DNA of 64,000 nucleotides from Caprimulgus europaeus (lineage: Eukaryota; Chordata; Aves; Caprimulgiformes; Caprimulgidae): positions 18,568,816 to 18,632,815 of the forward strand of contig OU015539.1 of the NCBI GenBank assembly GCA_907165065.1. The letters are read 5' to 3'. Below the pieces are notes generated by a model. It was not told the origin of the DNA. It ran no database searches and worked only from the letters and a program-made list of their open reading frames with translations. This document shows positions 21,277 to 33,750 of the stretch, piece by piece. The translations under genes were made by a program, and so were the position numbers. Position 1 is the first letter of the stretch. Each line of letters opens with the position of its first letter.

Positions 21277-22654
21277 TGAATTACAAGTACAGGAGGAGTG
21301 GGGATAGTGGGGAAAAGAGTGGAAAGCGGGAAGCAGAGTAACATCCTCCTCTCGCCCGCTGAGTCTGTAGGAATCCTGTCTTGGTCGAGATCCAGCATTA
21401 ACACTTGCCTCAGGAATGCTGTGTGCGTTTGTGGGGGGAAGGAGTTGTTGGCTGGTCTTACAGCTCCCAAAATCAAGTGAGAACAAGTTGGCTGCTGCCT
21501 GTTCTGTTGCTATCTGGTACTTTAAGATCAATATTTGCTCAAGGGTCGCATCTCTGTGCTTTGTGCTATCAGCAGGAGGAAGATCCTGACCAAGTCAACA
21601 TCTCTTCCTGGAATACTGGACTCTCATGTTTGGTTTACTCCATGTTCTCCCCCCCAGTACAAGGTATTTAATATCTGAATTGACCTAATAGGTTAATTTC
21701 TATGAAGTCTTAATAAAAACTTTAACAACTAGTGGAAGATGTAGCCAAACACTACCTGGCTGTCCTTCAACCCAGGCTCTGCCTCCCTTTTCTTTGTTCT
21801 GCAGCCCTGACTTGCTGCTCTCACAGAAACCCCTGTGAGAGCTTCCTGGCTTCACTCTCAGGACTCTTTTGTCCACGATGGTTTTGATCCAGAATTACCA
21901 AGAGCAACACAACAATCATCTACCACATATCACAGTGATCTGCGAGAGGTCAGAGTCACAGGGGCACAGAGATGGAGACACTGGGGCGCAGGGACCTGAA
22001 CTGGCTTCTGTAAGGGAACAGAGCAGAGACAGACTCTGCAATAGCACTGATCTCCTGAACTCTGCTTAGGAGGAAAGGCTTGATGGGTCACCTTCTGTGC
22101 CTTCCCTGACACTGGCTGGTCCAGAGATGCAGGAGATCGGGGATGGCTGTTAAAAGCTGGTTTTAGCTGTGTTAAAGCCCTTGAACTGGGACCCAGAATG
22201 GGAATTTTACTTATGTAGAAAAGAGCAGAACAATACCCAAATGCTGGTCTGCTTGGAAAGTCTGGCTTAGGTTGGGTGCTCCAGAAAGTCAAATTGACTC
22301 CCAGAAAGGAAGGTGAGGAGATAGGAGGCTCTGCCAAATCTAAAGCATATGTTGATGCTTTTAATTCTTGCAGAAATAGTTGGAGATATGAGTGGGGTCA
22401 GGGCCCTGAGAGCTGAGCTTCTCCAGAGCTCCCTGAGAGAAATGCCTCTGCCAGAGGCAGCCAAGGGGGGCAGAAGGGAACCTGCACCCCCACTTCAGCT
22501 GCCCAGTGTACATGTGTGGTCTCTGGTAGAGGTGGGTTGGTGAGAAGGCAAGGGCTGAGCACGGTGGAGTTGGAGGCACTGGCTGCTGTCCCAGCTGCCA
22601 CCCCAGCAACAGAGACGGCAGCGCCTGGAGGAAAGGAGGAGTCTGAGTGCTTGG
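21277..22654. other. intergenic, with an unidentified dispersed repeat
   Basis: Unique apart from the stretch at 21857-21922. No coding gene is recognised. Confidence 0.5.
21857..21922 (+). repeat. unidentified dispersed repeat, copy 2
   Basis: Similar to 17880-17945 over about 60 bp, sharing TCAGGACTCTT and GAATTACCAAGA. Unlike copy 1 it is not followed by CR1 sequence. Confidence 0.5.
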
Positions 22655-23088
22655 GAATCACAGACGGGTCTGGGTGGGAAGGGACCTCAAAGCTCAGCCA
22701 GTGCCAACCCCCCTGCCAGCAGCAGGGACACCTTCCACTAGACCAGGTTGCTCAAAGCCTCATCCAACCTGGCCGAGAACACTTCCAGGGAGGAGCAGCC
22801 ACAGCTTCTCTGGCCAACCTGGGACAGGGTCTCACCACCCTCACACCAAAGAGTTTCTTCCTCACATCTCAGCTCCATCTCCCCTCTTCCAGTTTCAAGC
22901 CATTTCCCCTTGTCCTGTCACTCCCTGCCCTTGGCCAAAGTCCCTCCCCAGCCTTCCTGGAGCCCCTTCAGGTACTGGGAGGCCACTGGAAGGTCTCCCC
23001 GGAGTCTTCTCTTCTCCAGGCTGAACAGCCCCAACTCTCTCAGCCTGTCCTCACAGCAGAGCTGCTCCAGCCCTCACATCATCATCAA
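22655..23088 (-). mobile_element. CR1 LINE 3' fragment (subfamily B here)
   Basis: A minus-strand copy. AATCACAGACGGGTCTGGGT at the left edge is the reverse complement of the CR1 3' tail. Next come CCAACCCCCCTGCCAGCAGC and the end-of-ORF2 region, which stops near CCAGCCCTCACATCATC. It is 5' truncated. The reverse translation is interrupted, so it is inactive. Confidence 0.9.
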
Positions 23089-24070
23089 TTGAATTGCTTG
23101 GTTGCTTTGGTCAGGGAAGGCTGCAATGGATATTATTTTTTATAGTCTTGAACTTTTCCACCTTATATTTATTGCTTCTCCCGTTCCTGTGTGTCCTTCA
23201 TCCTTGCCTTACACGTCATCGAATCATTTGACATCTGGCTCCTGATCTGTGTTCTGTCTGTAAAACAAGGATGACACTACCTGTCACCAGTCTAATAAAG
23301 CTCTAAGCTCCTCAGGACAAGGGCTTTTCCCAGTTGTTTCAGCTTTTATGTATTGTGAGTCTTCAGTTAGGTGGCCATAAGTCCCATAGTTAGAACAGTA
23401 AAATAATTAAAAGACTTCATTTCTCTTTTAGCTTGTGGAAGACATAGGGCAACAGTGACTTTCTTCCTTTTTATCTTCTGGACAAGCTCTCCCCACCCCA
23501 ACCTCGTGTGTCTGTGAGAGACTTGCACCCCTTTCATGTTACCAAGCAGCTGCGGTTGCAGTCAGTAACCATCTATTTAGGCTCATTAGATTTTGCAAAT
23601 CAGTCATGGATCCTGGAGACAGAAAACGTGTGTGCTGCTCCCAGGGCCTGACTGCTCTGGTGGGGCTTCCCAGTGCTCAGCAGGGACGAGTGCTGCTGCA
23701 CTGGGCTGCAAAATGCTGTAAGAAGGAGGAGTTTTGGCTCTGGAAAGTGGCTGTATGGCCAAGAGGAATGGCTGTACATCTTGTGACCTTTGCTGATGGT
23801 GTGATTGCCCAACATGGTATCATAGGATGTCTCATAGATTATTAAGAATCAAGCAAGGATTTTTTTTAATCCTCACATCATCAGTGTGAAAGCTTCCCCA
23901 AAGCTGTCATAGCACGTGCAGCCAGACAAGGTGATGGCTTTGGTCAGACTCCAGGGAGTTGGAGAGTGTTCAGGTTTTTTTCACAGCCCTGCCCCTGCTT
24001 CCTGCTTCCAGGAAAAACTGTCCCACCTTTCCCCTCTGTAAAATGGAAATAATTCTCTTCTTTTTCAAAG
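23089..24070. other. intergenic, no gene seen
   Basis: Unique sequence with no recognised gene or repeat. Confidence 0.5.
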
Positions 24071-24244
24071 AATCCCAGACTGGTTAGGGTTGGAAGGGAC
24101 CTTAGAGCTCATCCAGTCCCAACCCCCCTGCCAGCAGCAGGGACACCTTCCACTGGACCAGGTTGCTCAAAGCCTCATCCAACCTGGCCGAGAACACTTC
24201 CAGGGAGGAGCAGCCACAGCTTCTCTGCCCAACCTGGGCCAGTG
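24071..24244 (-). mobile_element. CR1 LINE 3' terminal fragment (subfamily B here)
   Basis: A short copy of about 170 bp containing only the 3' UTR end: GGTTGGAAGGGACCTTAGAG, CCAACCCCCCTGCCAGCAGC and AACACTTCCAGGGAGGAGCA. It stops inside the 3' region at about 24244, before the end of ORF2 would begin. Confidence 0.9.
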
Positions 24245-27200
24245 TGTGTGTATTTAAATCAGAACTTTTCTACAGCAGAGATCATCAACTGGGCAAGGAT
24301 TTAGAAGGAACAGGCTAAAAGGGCATTAGTCCTGCACCTCTATCAGCTGGTATGGTGTTTGCTCAGGAGCTGTTAAGCTCAGCAGAGCCTTTCACCTCTC
24401 CAGGGCTGCTTCCCGTGGATATTTACTGGCTGCTGTAATGTGCCACTTTTCACCAGCTGGTTCTAATCTTACTGCAAGACCTTCTGAGCTGTGGTCACTG
24501 CAATGATTTTAACTGGACTTTTGGAGCCCAGGAGTAACGGGTAGGGAGGTGGTGAATGCTCCTCACCATGAGAGCACGTTTCCAGATTGTCCTTCTGTCT
24601 CCTCACTTGCAGACTCTGAAATTTATTTCTACGGTAAGAATGGTCCCTACCAGCACTGCTGCCCGGAACTGATGATCCTTGTCCAGTTCCCAGCAGAGGC
24701 ATTTCCGCGCCAGCCCTCGCTCCGAGCTGTCCCTGCCAGCACCGCTTCCTGGCCCCCGGGCTGCTGCGCCAGCGGGTGGCTGCGGGTTTGGGAGCGGGGG
24801 TGGTCGGGGTGGTGCTTGGCAGCAGTTCCACAGCCAGAAGCCAGCGCTGCTGGGCTCTGTGCAGGCTGGAGCGGGGCTGGGCTCGGCGCTGGGCTCTGGA
24901 GCTTGCAGCTCCTCTCGCCAGGACAGAGCCGGGCACTGGGAAGGGCACCGTGGGGGTTTTGCACCCTGCCCTCCTCAGCCTCCACCTGCAAGCACGGGCG
25001 CTGCTGCCTCCCAGCCCTGCGGGGCCGTTGCTTGCTGGAAAACATGGGTTTGAGCTGTGATTTTTTTTTTTTTGGCAAGTGTTCCCCAGGAGAGGGAGCA
25101 TCCACACAGATGGGGCCGGGGAGAATGAATCAGCTTGTTCCAGCTCCAGCTGAACTGCAGTTGCTGTCAATGCCGCCTTCCTCCTTCATGCTCCTCATCA
25201 TCACCCCCTCTCCCTTCCCCTCCTGACTCCTCTGGAAACACGGCGGTACCTTTGCCTGTGCTGGTCCTTTGTGGCTGACCTTCAGTGAAATGTTCACACC
25301 CCTTCCCTTTCCAAACCGCCTTTCCCACCACAGTGCACCCCAAGGCTGCTTCCAGCGCCCCAGCCCACAGCCCACATCTCCAGCTCGAGTCACTCCCTTC
25401 CCAGCACGGCGTCCTCCTCCTCTCCAACCTGGGACATGGCTTAACTCAGGAATTTGGGGGTGCTTTGGTGTAAATCTCCTTCCAATTCTAGCAATAGTAA
25501 TTTCCAGAGGCTGGCTGCTGCTTGGGCAGGTGTCTGTCTGGAGGGTGACCGTTCCCTTCGCTGCCACTTGTGTTTCCAGTGACACAGGCACGGAGAGCGA
25601 GGGGCTGTGGAGCTCAGAACCCTGCTGCCAGAGTTCCCGTCTTCTCGGTGTCTTTTGTTACACTGGGAAAACTTCCAAAAACCAGGAGCCTGGTTACTGC
25701 TCCGAGAAGGGTTTGCGGTTTCTTGCTGACGAATTCCTCCTTTCTTTATTCATTCCTTTTTTTTTTTTCCTTATTTTTTTTTTTTTAATAACCAGGAGGG
25801 GATCTAGCAGAACTAACCTCGTGCTAATTACGCCTCTGCTGCGTTGTATCGCAGCACGCCTGATACCAAAACATCTCCGGACATGTGCTGTGAGTCTCAG
25901 CGCTGCTGTGAGCTCTGGGAACACTTCCAAGGAATAATGGGCAGAATTCTCAAGGAAAGAGCAAGGGCAGCACCAGGTTCTGCTCAGCAGCAGTGCTGGG
26001 GAACTGGTGCGGCAGGGAGGGGTCAGAGCAGCCACTGCCATTCATAACGGGGCTCCTCTTTATCTTGATGTTCCAGTGGAAGATTTAAGAGGTTTTGTGC
26101 GTGGATGACCCTCAAATTAAGGGCAAAACTTGAGTACTGGGATTAGCAGCAAAGACTTGAAGTTCTACCATTATTAGGGGAATAAACTATTTTTACTGCA
26201 GCTGTCTGCTTGGAGATGATCATCTCTGGTAAGGACATACCCTGAGACAGAAACAGTCTTTTAAGAGCATAGCTGTGACTATTACATCTCTGCTGTGTGC
26301 TGCCTCCAAATGTGTGATACAAAGAATTCTCCAGACCCATGCGGTGATTTTTAATGCTGCTGTCAGCTGAACCGCTCTGGGAAATGTTCCAGGGAGCAGA
26401 GATCTGAAGGACAGATTGAGAACAGCACAAGGTGACAGTGCTAACAGCGGCCTGAGGAGACTACTGGGCTGGAGACGTAGCCTGGAAGGGGGGAACTTGT
26501 AAGCGTGCAGCTTCTTTTAAGCTACTACAAGCAGGTGTGAGCAAATGGCTGCAAACACCTTGTGTTACCAGCAGCCCCCAGTACCCGGTGTCACAGCCTG
26601 TGGGCTCGTGCTGGGACCCCTTCTCTGTAGGTGCCTGAGGTGGGTTTCAGCTGTGGCGCCGTGCGGGTCCTGTCTCTGGGCAGAGGAGCGGTGACACCGG
26701 AACGCTGCCCTAATTCACCAGGCAGTACCTGGAGTAGGACAGTTTACTCCTCCAGTGTTGCTCTGTCTGCTGTTACTGAATGTTATCTGAGCCCATCAGA
26801 TCACGGAGTTCATGTTGACTTTGGAGCCTGGTGGGTGATGCTACTCCGTGGTCGGGGTAAACAGTTCACTCTGCAGCCAAAGGTCACTCCAGCAGGACTG
26901 AGTTGTCATCTCTGCTTCCAGTTTGCATTGACAAAACGGTATAAAAACAGGGAGGGGGCTAGTGGAAGTGGGTGAGGCACTTCAGCTCACATTGTTGATA
27001 TTGCCCTTTGAATGGACACATCAGAGTCACCTGAGCATGAGTAAATTCCCATTTATGAGGGCCTGACCTTAGACTCTGAACCTTCACGGCTGAAGAGTCA
27101 CCAGAGGGCTGCAGAATTACATGTCCACTGAAACAAGGATAACTTGAACTTTGGTATAAATGCCATGTCCACCTCGGCTTCGTCATGTGCTCTGAGGTAA

Positions 27201-28478
27201 TGGCACGTGTTACTCCAGAGGAATAGCTTTTGCTATCTCACCGCAGACCCGTTGGCTGGTACCACCCAAGGACCAGTGTGCTGACAAAGCTTATCATCTC
27301 CAGGACTCTCTGGGTGGAAGACATCTCTAGGCAAGGAATTCCTGCTTCCTGTTAAGGCTGGATGTGCAGCAGTTTTGTCTGTTGACATTGGCAAGCGTCT
27401 CCAGGTTTCACTTTAGTGAATTTCGAGTGCTTTGCTTGGGTGTTTCATTACTTCAGTTGTGTGTCTGAAGCTTTTAAATTCTTTTCAGATGGTCTTTCTA
27501 CCGGCTGCAGTGCACTGCCTGGGTATGGCTGTACCCAACACCACAGCAGTGATGCTCAAACTGCAACATCATGCATAGCAGGTCTCCCAGAATTTGGATT
27601 TAATCACTTTTTGCTTGAGTCTGGGCACCTATTTAAACAGGGAGCAAAACTGCCAAATGGATAAGCTGCTGCAAGAAGCTGAGTTCAACTGAAGTTTGGG
27701 ATGAGGGCTTAGATGGGTTCTGACAGCTGGTGGGTTCTCTGGCTTCTACTTGGATGAAAATCTACATAGAGAAAAAGTTTCTGTTTAGAGGGTTGTGACT
27801 TTGTCCCTTTGTGGATGAGGCTGGTTAAAGGGCAGATCTCAAAGTGCTGTTAGGAAGAGAAGGATATTTGTCTCGATAGCTCTTCTCTGCTGCCCATCCT
27901 CTCCACAAGGCTGTGGATGAAAGAAGTTTTCAGTTCTGCTGTGGGATGGAGAAAGCAGCCCAATCTCACAGAGCCCAAGGGTGGTGTTTTCTGCCACGTA
28001 AGCCAAGGGCAGCATCATCCCTGACCTCCACAGCAGCGGCACTAGGCAACACTGTGCACTCCAGCAGATCCTTCCCTCGGGCTCCGCAAATCCTCTGCTG
28101 CTGTCCTGCTGCCGGGGCAGCGCCAGGACACCCCGTGTCACTCGTGCTCTGAGGCCAAACTGTGGGGCGGAGAGTGGTGATGGTGCCTTCAGCTGCTGAA
28201 CCCGGTGTGCAGGGATGGAGCTGGACACCTGGCTGGGACACACCAGTGGCCGGACAGGAGCGAGCATCCCGTGTCCAGGCTGGCGCTCCAGCTGCAGAGC
28301 ACAGGGCTGTGCACAACACAGGGCTCTTCACCTGCTCATCAGAGAGAGACACGGCAGCAGACACCAGGGACTACCCTTGTTCTTGGCTGGAAATGCTGTT
28401 TGCTGTGGTCCAAGCAGACCACAGCCTCCCAGCCCTTTCTGCTCTGCTTCTCATCTGCTATTATGTTCTGTATTAAAT
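24245..28478. other. intergenic, no gene seen
   Basis: A 4.2 kb stretch that is GC-rich between about 24680 and 25050. Long open frames in that part (up to 233 codons on the minus strand) have proline-, alanine- and serine-rich translations with no recognised domain, as expected from GC-rich noncoding DNA. T-rich runs lie at 25062-25073 and 25759-25790. A lncRNA cannot be excluded. Confidence 0.45.
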
Positions 28479-28715
28479 GGCTTTAAACTGGAAGAGGGGA
28501 GATGTGAGGAAGAAATTGTTTGGTGTGAGGGTGGTGAGACCCTGGCCCAGGTTGGCCAGAGAAGCTGTGGCTGCTCCTCCCTGGAAGTGTTCTGGGCCAG
28601 GTTGGATGAGGCTTTGAGCAACCTGGTCTAGTGGAAGGTGTCCCTGCTGCTGGCAGGGGGGTTGGCACTGGATGAGCTTTGAGGTCCCTTCCAACCCAAA
28701 CCATTCGATGATTCA
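28479..28715 (+). mobile_element. CR1 LINE 3' fragment (subfamily B here)
   Basis: A + orientation copy starting at GGCTTTAAACTGGAAGAGGG and ending GAGGTCCCTTCCAACCCAAA followed by ATTCGATGATTC, a decayed version of the CR1 octamer tail. It is strongly 5' truncated. Confidence 0.9.
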
Positions 28716-31700
28716 GCGTGCACAAGCCTTTTTGTTCTGAACTGAGACACTCTGAGAACACAACTTCTTCACCTAGAGCAGCAGGACAAGTCTCTTTGCA
28801 ATGACTTCCACTTATGAGAGGTGGCAAAAACATTGGTCCTGTAGCTGGGTTTGGAGGCTTTGGTTTCTCCAGCTTCCACCAATTTCCTGTCTTTGAGATG
28901 CTCTGGAAATGGATAAAGTCTGGATGAGTTAGCAAGTGGATAACAGAGATGCTGAGTGGTACTTCCATGAGACATGGCAACTGGGGAAGAGGGGAGGTAG
29001 AAAAAATGGGACAAGAACAGAGGTGAGAGTGACCTTGAGAGGAGCAAATGACTGGCAGTGGTGGCCCAGGAGATGGAAGTGCAATAGGCAGTGGAAAAGG
29101 GAGACTTTGGAAAGATTAATGAGACTGAACTGCACTGAGGAGGAGGGACCTTGCACTGAGGTTTCCAGGCAGCTGTGCAACCATTGTCTCATGCAGTGAA
29201 GAAGACAACCACACACACCACGTGGCAGGAAGCAGACACCCAAGAGTAAGGAATTTTTCTGGTTTGTCCCCCAATTTTGTGGAAAAGTTTGTCCTTTCTA
29301 TAGAGCTGCTGACTTTTCTTCTAGGAGCTACTTCTTCAGAAGGCATGGTCAGTTTTGCAGTTCCCCTGAGTGTGGATTTTAATTGTGTGTGTCAGGATAA
29401 TTCCTTTGTTTGGAGGAATGCTGTGCAAAAATAGAAATCTGAGTTTTTACAGCTGGTAGAGCAATAATGATTGAAAAGAAATTCCTGTACAAGTCAAGGC
29501 ATGCCGAACTCACCCCTCCCCTGGAACTTGTGTCACCACCCATGCAAACAAAGCAACCAGTCTGAGCAGGAGAGGTTTCCCACCTGCCTTGAAGTTCCAG
29601 TCAGTGGCGGATCAGACCCACTGGGGGATCGTGTGGAATCTGTCCTGCCAGCTCTACCACTCACCTAGTAGGTTCACAGAAGACTGCAGGGTGGATGTCA
29701 CTGCACTGTTGAGTTAGTAAAACCTTGAAACTGCCCTAATTTTGCTGGTTTCATGATGGCTTGGGCCCTAGAAGTGGCATACAAGAGCTCAGGTGGTTGT
29801 TTCGTACCTTTCTCCTCCAGCTGACCCTGGTGCACATGGAGGACTGGCCCTGCTTTCCCTTTGGCTGGCTAGGAAGAGCCCCATTACTCAGCTTTGCTTC
29901 AGGGAGAAGTTGGGGATGGATTCTCTTGCCTGCTGGAGCACAGAAGGAACATGAAGTGCCTGGACTGGACGCTGCCCACCCTCCATATCCAACACCATCT
30001 TCCTTGGTATTCCCAGTCCGTCCCTACAGTGGAAGAGTTTGGGTATAGGTCGATACAGCCAGAAGAAATCTGGGGTTCATTCTAGCCAGTGCTTTCCAAC
30101 AGGACGTGTCCCACGTGGGTGATGGCAGCAGCTCTCAGCTTGCTCTGGTCTGTGTGACACCTGGAACAAGCTCAATCCAAGATCTGCAGCTTTCAGGCTG
30201 CCTTTGACTGGATGCTTCTCTAAAAGCAAGATTGTGAGGCTTGGCTGGATCAGAGTGACCTCACAGAAGGCCTCTGAGCATTCAGAACAGACAGTCCCCC
30301 TGGCTTAAGAGCTTGGGCAGATGCTCCTGCTTTCATGTTCACTTACTTTGCATAAGAGGGGCTGCTTGAAAGACGACTTTAAATCCTGGTGCTCTTCAAT
30401 GCTGAGCAACCTTATTAGCAAGCTCCTTTCCCCCAAATCATGGAGGAATACCTCTCACTTCTGATATGCTCTTTGCTGAGCTTTTTGGGGTTACTTTAGA
30501 CCTTGGAAGTCAATAGGAAGGCTCCTGTTAATTTGAATGGTTGCTAGCTCAGGCCTTTTGCTGTTCAATGCCCACTGCACCAAAGAGAACCACTGATGGA
30601 GGGAGAACCTGGTCCAAGAGGGCTGAAGAGCTGGAACCCAGGTGTTACTGATCACCACAGGCTCCAAGAGAATCTGTCTGTGAATTGTCAAGGGGTTTTC
30701 ACAAATTGTGAGCATGAAGGAATAATAATTGACTTTATCTGCTACATAATAAACTCACTCAAGTACTGGAGGCACCCGGGACATGAGAGGACCCTTAATA
30801 CTCCACAGCATTGGCTGCAGGTAGAGTAGTAAGTGCTTGACTGAGGTGTAGAGAGGACTCAGCAAGCAGTGCTTAGGATTCTCCCTTTCTGATGCTGAAT
30901 TGCACCAGAAGAGTGAGGTGGCTCTCTAGGGCAGGATGTAAGAGCTCTTCTTTAGGGATGCTCAGGGAAACAGCAGAGGAAAGAGGGCGAGAGAAAGAAA
31001 GGCTGGAATGAGATGGTCTCCAAAGAGGAGACAACACGTGGAAAGGGAAGACCTGCTCCAAGGTGCAGAGCGATCAGTAAGCACTGAGGGGTGTGCTGAT
31101 AGCGACAGACAAGCTGTGTGTGTTTTGGGTGAGGGTGGTCACCTCGCTAATCTCAGCTGAGACCGTGAAAGAAAAACAGCAACAGAGCTGAGTAAAGAAT
31201 GGGACACAGGGGGAGAGGAAAACAGAGAAGCAAATGAATTGCTACGGGGCAGCAGAGGAGAGTCAAAGGGCAACAGCAGCGGTGTGTGATCACAGCTCTT
31301 CTCAGGCACAGCATCTGCCTTCCAGTCTTCTTCTGTTTTTCATCCCACTTGTTCCTCCTCTCCTTGTTCCATGAAGTGGGTGTTCTGTTGGCAGAAGTGG
31401 ACGTTTCCTCTGTACAAAGTGCTAAAGCTGCTCATGGCTCCTCCTGGGTGCTCCCCTCTCCCTGTGCCTTTGTTTAACAGCAGCAAACACTTCTCAGCGG
31501 TGCCGCTGCAGTGCAGCGTTTCTCGGGGTGTGTCCTTGGCAGAGGGGTTCTCCACTTGCTGAGGGTTTGCGTGTGACATTGCATCCCAGAGGAACAGCTA
31601 CGGCATGGCTGGGGTCTGCTCTGTGCAGGCCATGCTCTGTGTGGTCCCTCTGGGTGCACAGCAGCTGAGAACCCCGGGCAGGGCAGCTTGCCTGGCACGC

Positions 31701-33750
31701 TGCAGTCCTGGATGTTCCAGTGGAAGCAGCAGCCCACCTCCCACCTCCCACCTTCCACCTCCCACCTCCCACCTCCCACCTCCCACCTCCCACCTCCCAC
31801 CTCCCACCAGTGCTGGGGCTGCAGCTCTGGGGCGCGGGCTCCCAGGCTGAGGACTGGAGATTTGCCTGTGTGACTAACGCTGCCACTCTTGAAGATCCTT
31901 GATCCAACTGCTTTGTCAGAGCCCCTTTCCTCTGAGCCCCAAGCAGCAGCAGGTTGCCTTAGGATGGGTTTCACCATCCTGAATTGGAGAGGTCCCACCA
32001 AACAGCCTCTCTGTGCTCTACGCAGCCGGGGTGCACTGAGCTGCCCTCTGCCAGCGCCGCAGATTGGTGGTGCAGAGGGATGGGTTGAACGTTGGAGGAA
32101 TCTCTCCTTTGAAGGCAGGTAGATTCTCAACATAGAGAAGACTTAAGTGCATTTATTTCTTCCTTCCTCTCGTATTGATGTGTTGAATTAATATTTCCTA
32201 TTCAGCAAGTCAATTAGCTGTGCCTGCCACTGTGCAAGAAACATTGGAGTTTCCTAATTCTTCTTTCAGGAAGTTCTGCTTATCCTACCTGTACACAGGA
32301 TACCTACAGCTCACCTGGGAGACCTCTGTTTGCATGCAGTGACTGTAAAATATTTTGGAATGGCTGGTTTGTTTCTCCCTGGCAGTGTGCTCCTAACACA
32401 AACCTCGTGGTGGGGCAGATGGTGGATATAAAAACTTTCAGAACTGGCAAGGGTTTGGTTTGGTTTGGTTGGTGGCATCTTGTCTTCAGTGACACTTAAG
32501 AAAGGAGCCATTATTAACTGGTGTGTTTCCAGAGGTTTTCACTGCTGAGTTGGCAACCAGCCCTGCTTTTATTTCCTCCCAGACTGGTGCAGCTACACTT
32601 CATGTCAATTTTAGTGCCCACTACAGTGATTTGCAGCCTTCCCTTCCAGAAGTGAAGTTTCTGAACTAACTATAAAAGAGCAAAAGATGTTTCTTGCCAG
32701 TTATTTTACCTGTCCGGAAGCTACAAGAATTAATCCAATGGGCAGAGGCATTTCACACTTAGAACAGTCTGGAAATCTTGCAAGGAAGTGTTTTCTGAGG
32801 AAAATGTATGTTTTTAGGACATGATATTAAAAGGGGCTCCAAAGTGTATCTCCTTCTTTCCCAGAACAGCCCCAGACTCTGGAGTGCAAGTCCTTGCTAC
32901 CCTTGGTGGCACTGGTGGTGAGGGCAGGGCTGGTGGTCAGTGTGGCAGGGACAACCTTCTCTTACCAAGCCTTGCTTTGCAGAGGTGGGAAGTTTAAAGG
33001 ATACGGAAAATTACAAAAGCACTCATCAGAAAATTTTACTTATAATGTCTCCAAGGTGTTTCAGTGTTGGAGAGGTGGAGGAAGGCAAGACCAGCATAGA
33101 GAATTACTAAAATGCAGAGATGGTCATGTTTAAAACTGTGGTGGCTCCACATGTCTCCAAGAGGCAGATCAGCACCTCCTCCTTCTGGCCCTGGAAGCTG
33201 TTGAACTGATGGGCTGCACACACTGAGCCTCGCTGCTGTGGAGGAGACCACCCTCTAAAAGCAGCCTGGCTCCTGAGGCTGCATCCAGACCCACAGCCTT
33301 GGAGAGGCACTGGGATGTTGCTGATCTGCGGAATTTCCATTTCCCAGGAGGATTTTGCCTCAGAAAGGGGAGCTGGAGTTACAGCTGGAGCTGGAGAGGT
33401 TTTGATTTGTGTGGGGCTCGGAGAGCAGAGGGGGACCACTGTGAGTGCCTGGAGAGGCAGCAGGCAGAGGGGGGTTTCTATGGGAAGTGTGGGATGTCTG
33501 AGGTACCTGAGACATTCCAGACATTCCTGCTGTGCTGCCAAGCTCCGGCAGCGCCGCCGGGGCAGCTCCGCCTGCAGGCACCCGGCCTTGGCGAGCGGCT
33601 CCGAGTCAGGGACGCTCAGATCCGCTGCTCTGATGAGCACATGCGCTGTGTGGAGTAACAGCACCAGCCATGAGTGTGCAGCTGGGGCGGCGAGGAAAGG
33701 TGGCTGCGATGTCAGTGCATTGCTGTTGTGAACAAACCTGCCAGAAGCAG
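28716..33750. other. intergenic, with one minisatellite
   Basis: A 5 kb stretch with no recognised gene. Parts such as 29700-30480 read like old retroelement remnants but match nothing I can name. The 7-bp minisatellite at 31733-31808 is the only clear repeat. A short GGTTT-type run sits at 32452-32471. Confidence 0.45.
31733..31808. repeat. 7-bp minisatellite (CCCACCT)n
   Basis: Nearly eleven tandem copies of CCCACCT, with one variant unit (TTCCACC) near 31753. The minus strand is a regular series of GGG and GG runs (AGGTGGG), which fits a G-quadruplex pattern. Confidence 0.95.

Noticed and set aside
24469..25170. Open frames of 150-233 codons on both strands
   Set aside because: GC-rich noncoding DNA with several overlapping frames; no recognised domain, promoter or exon context.
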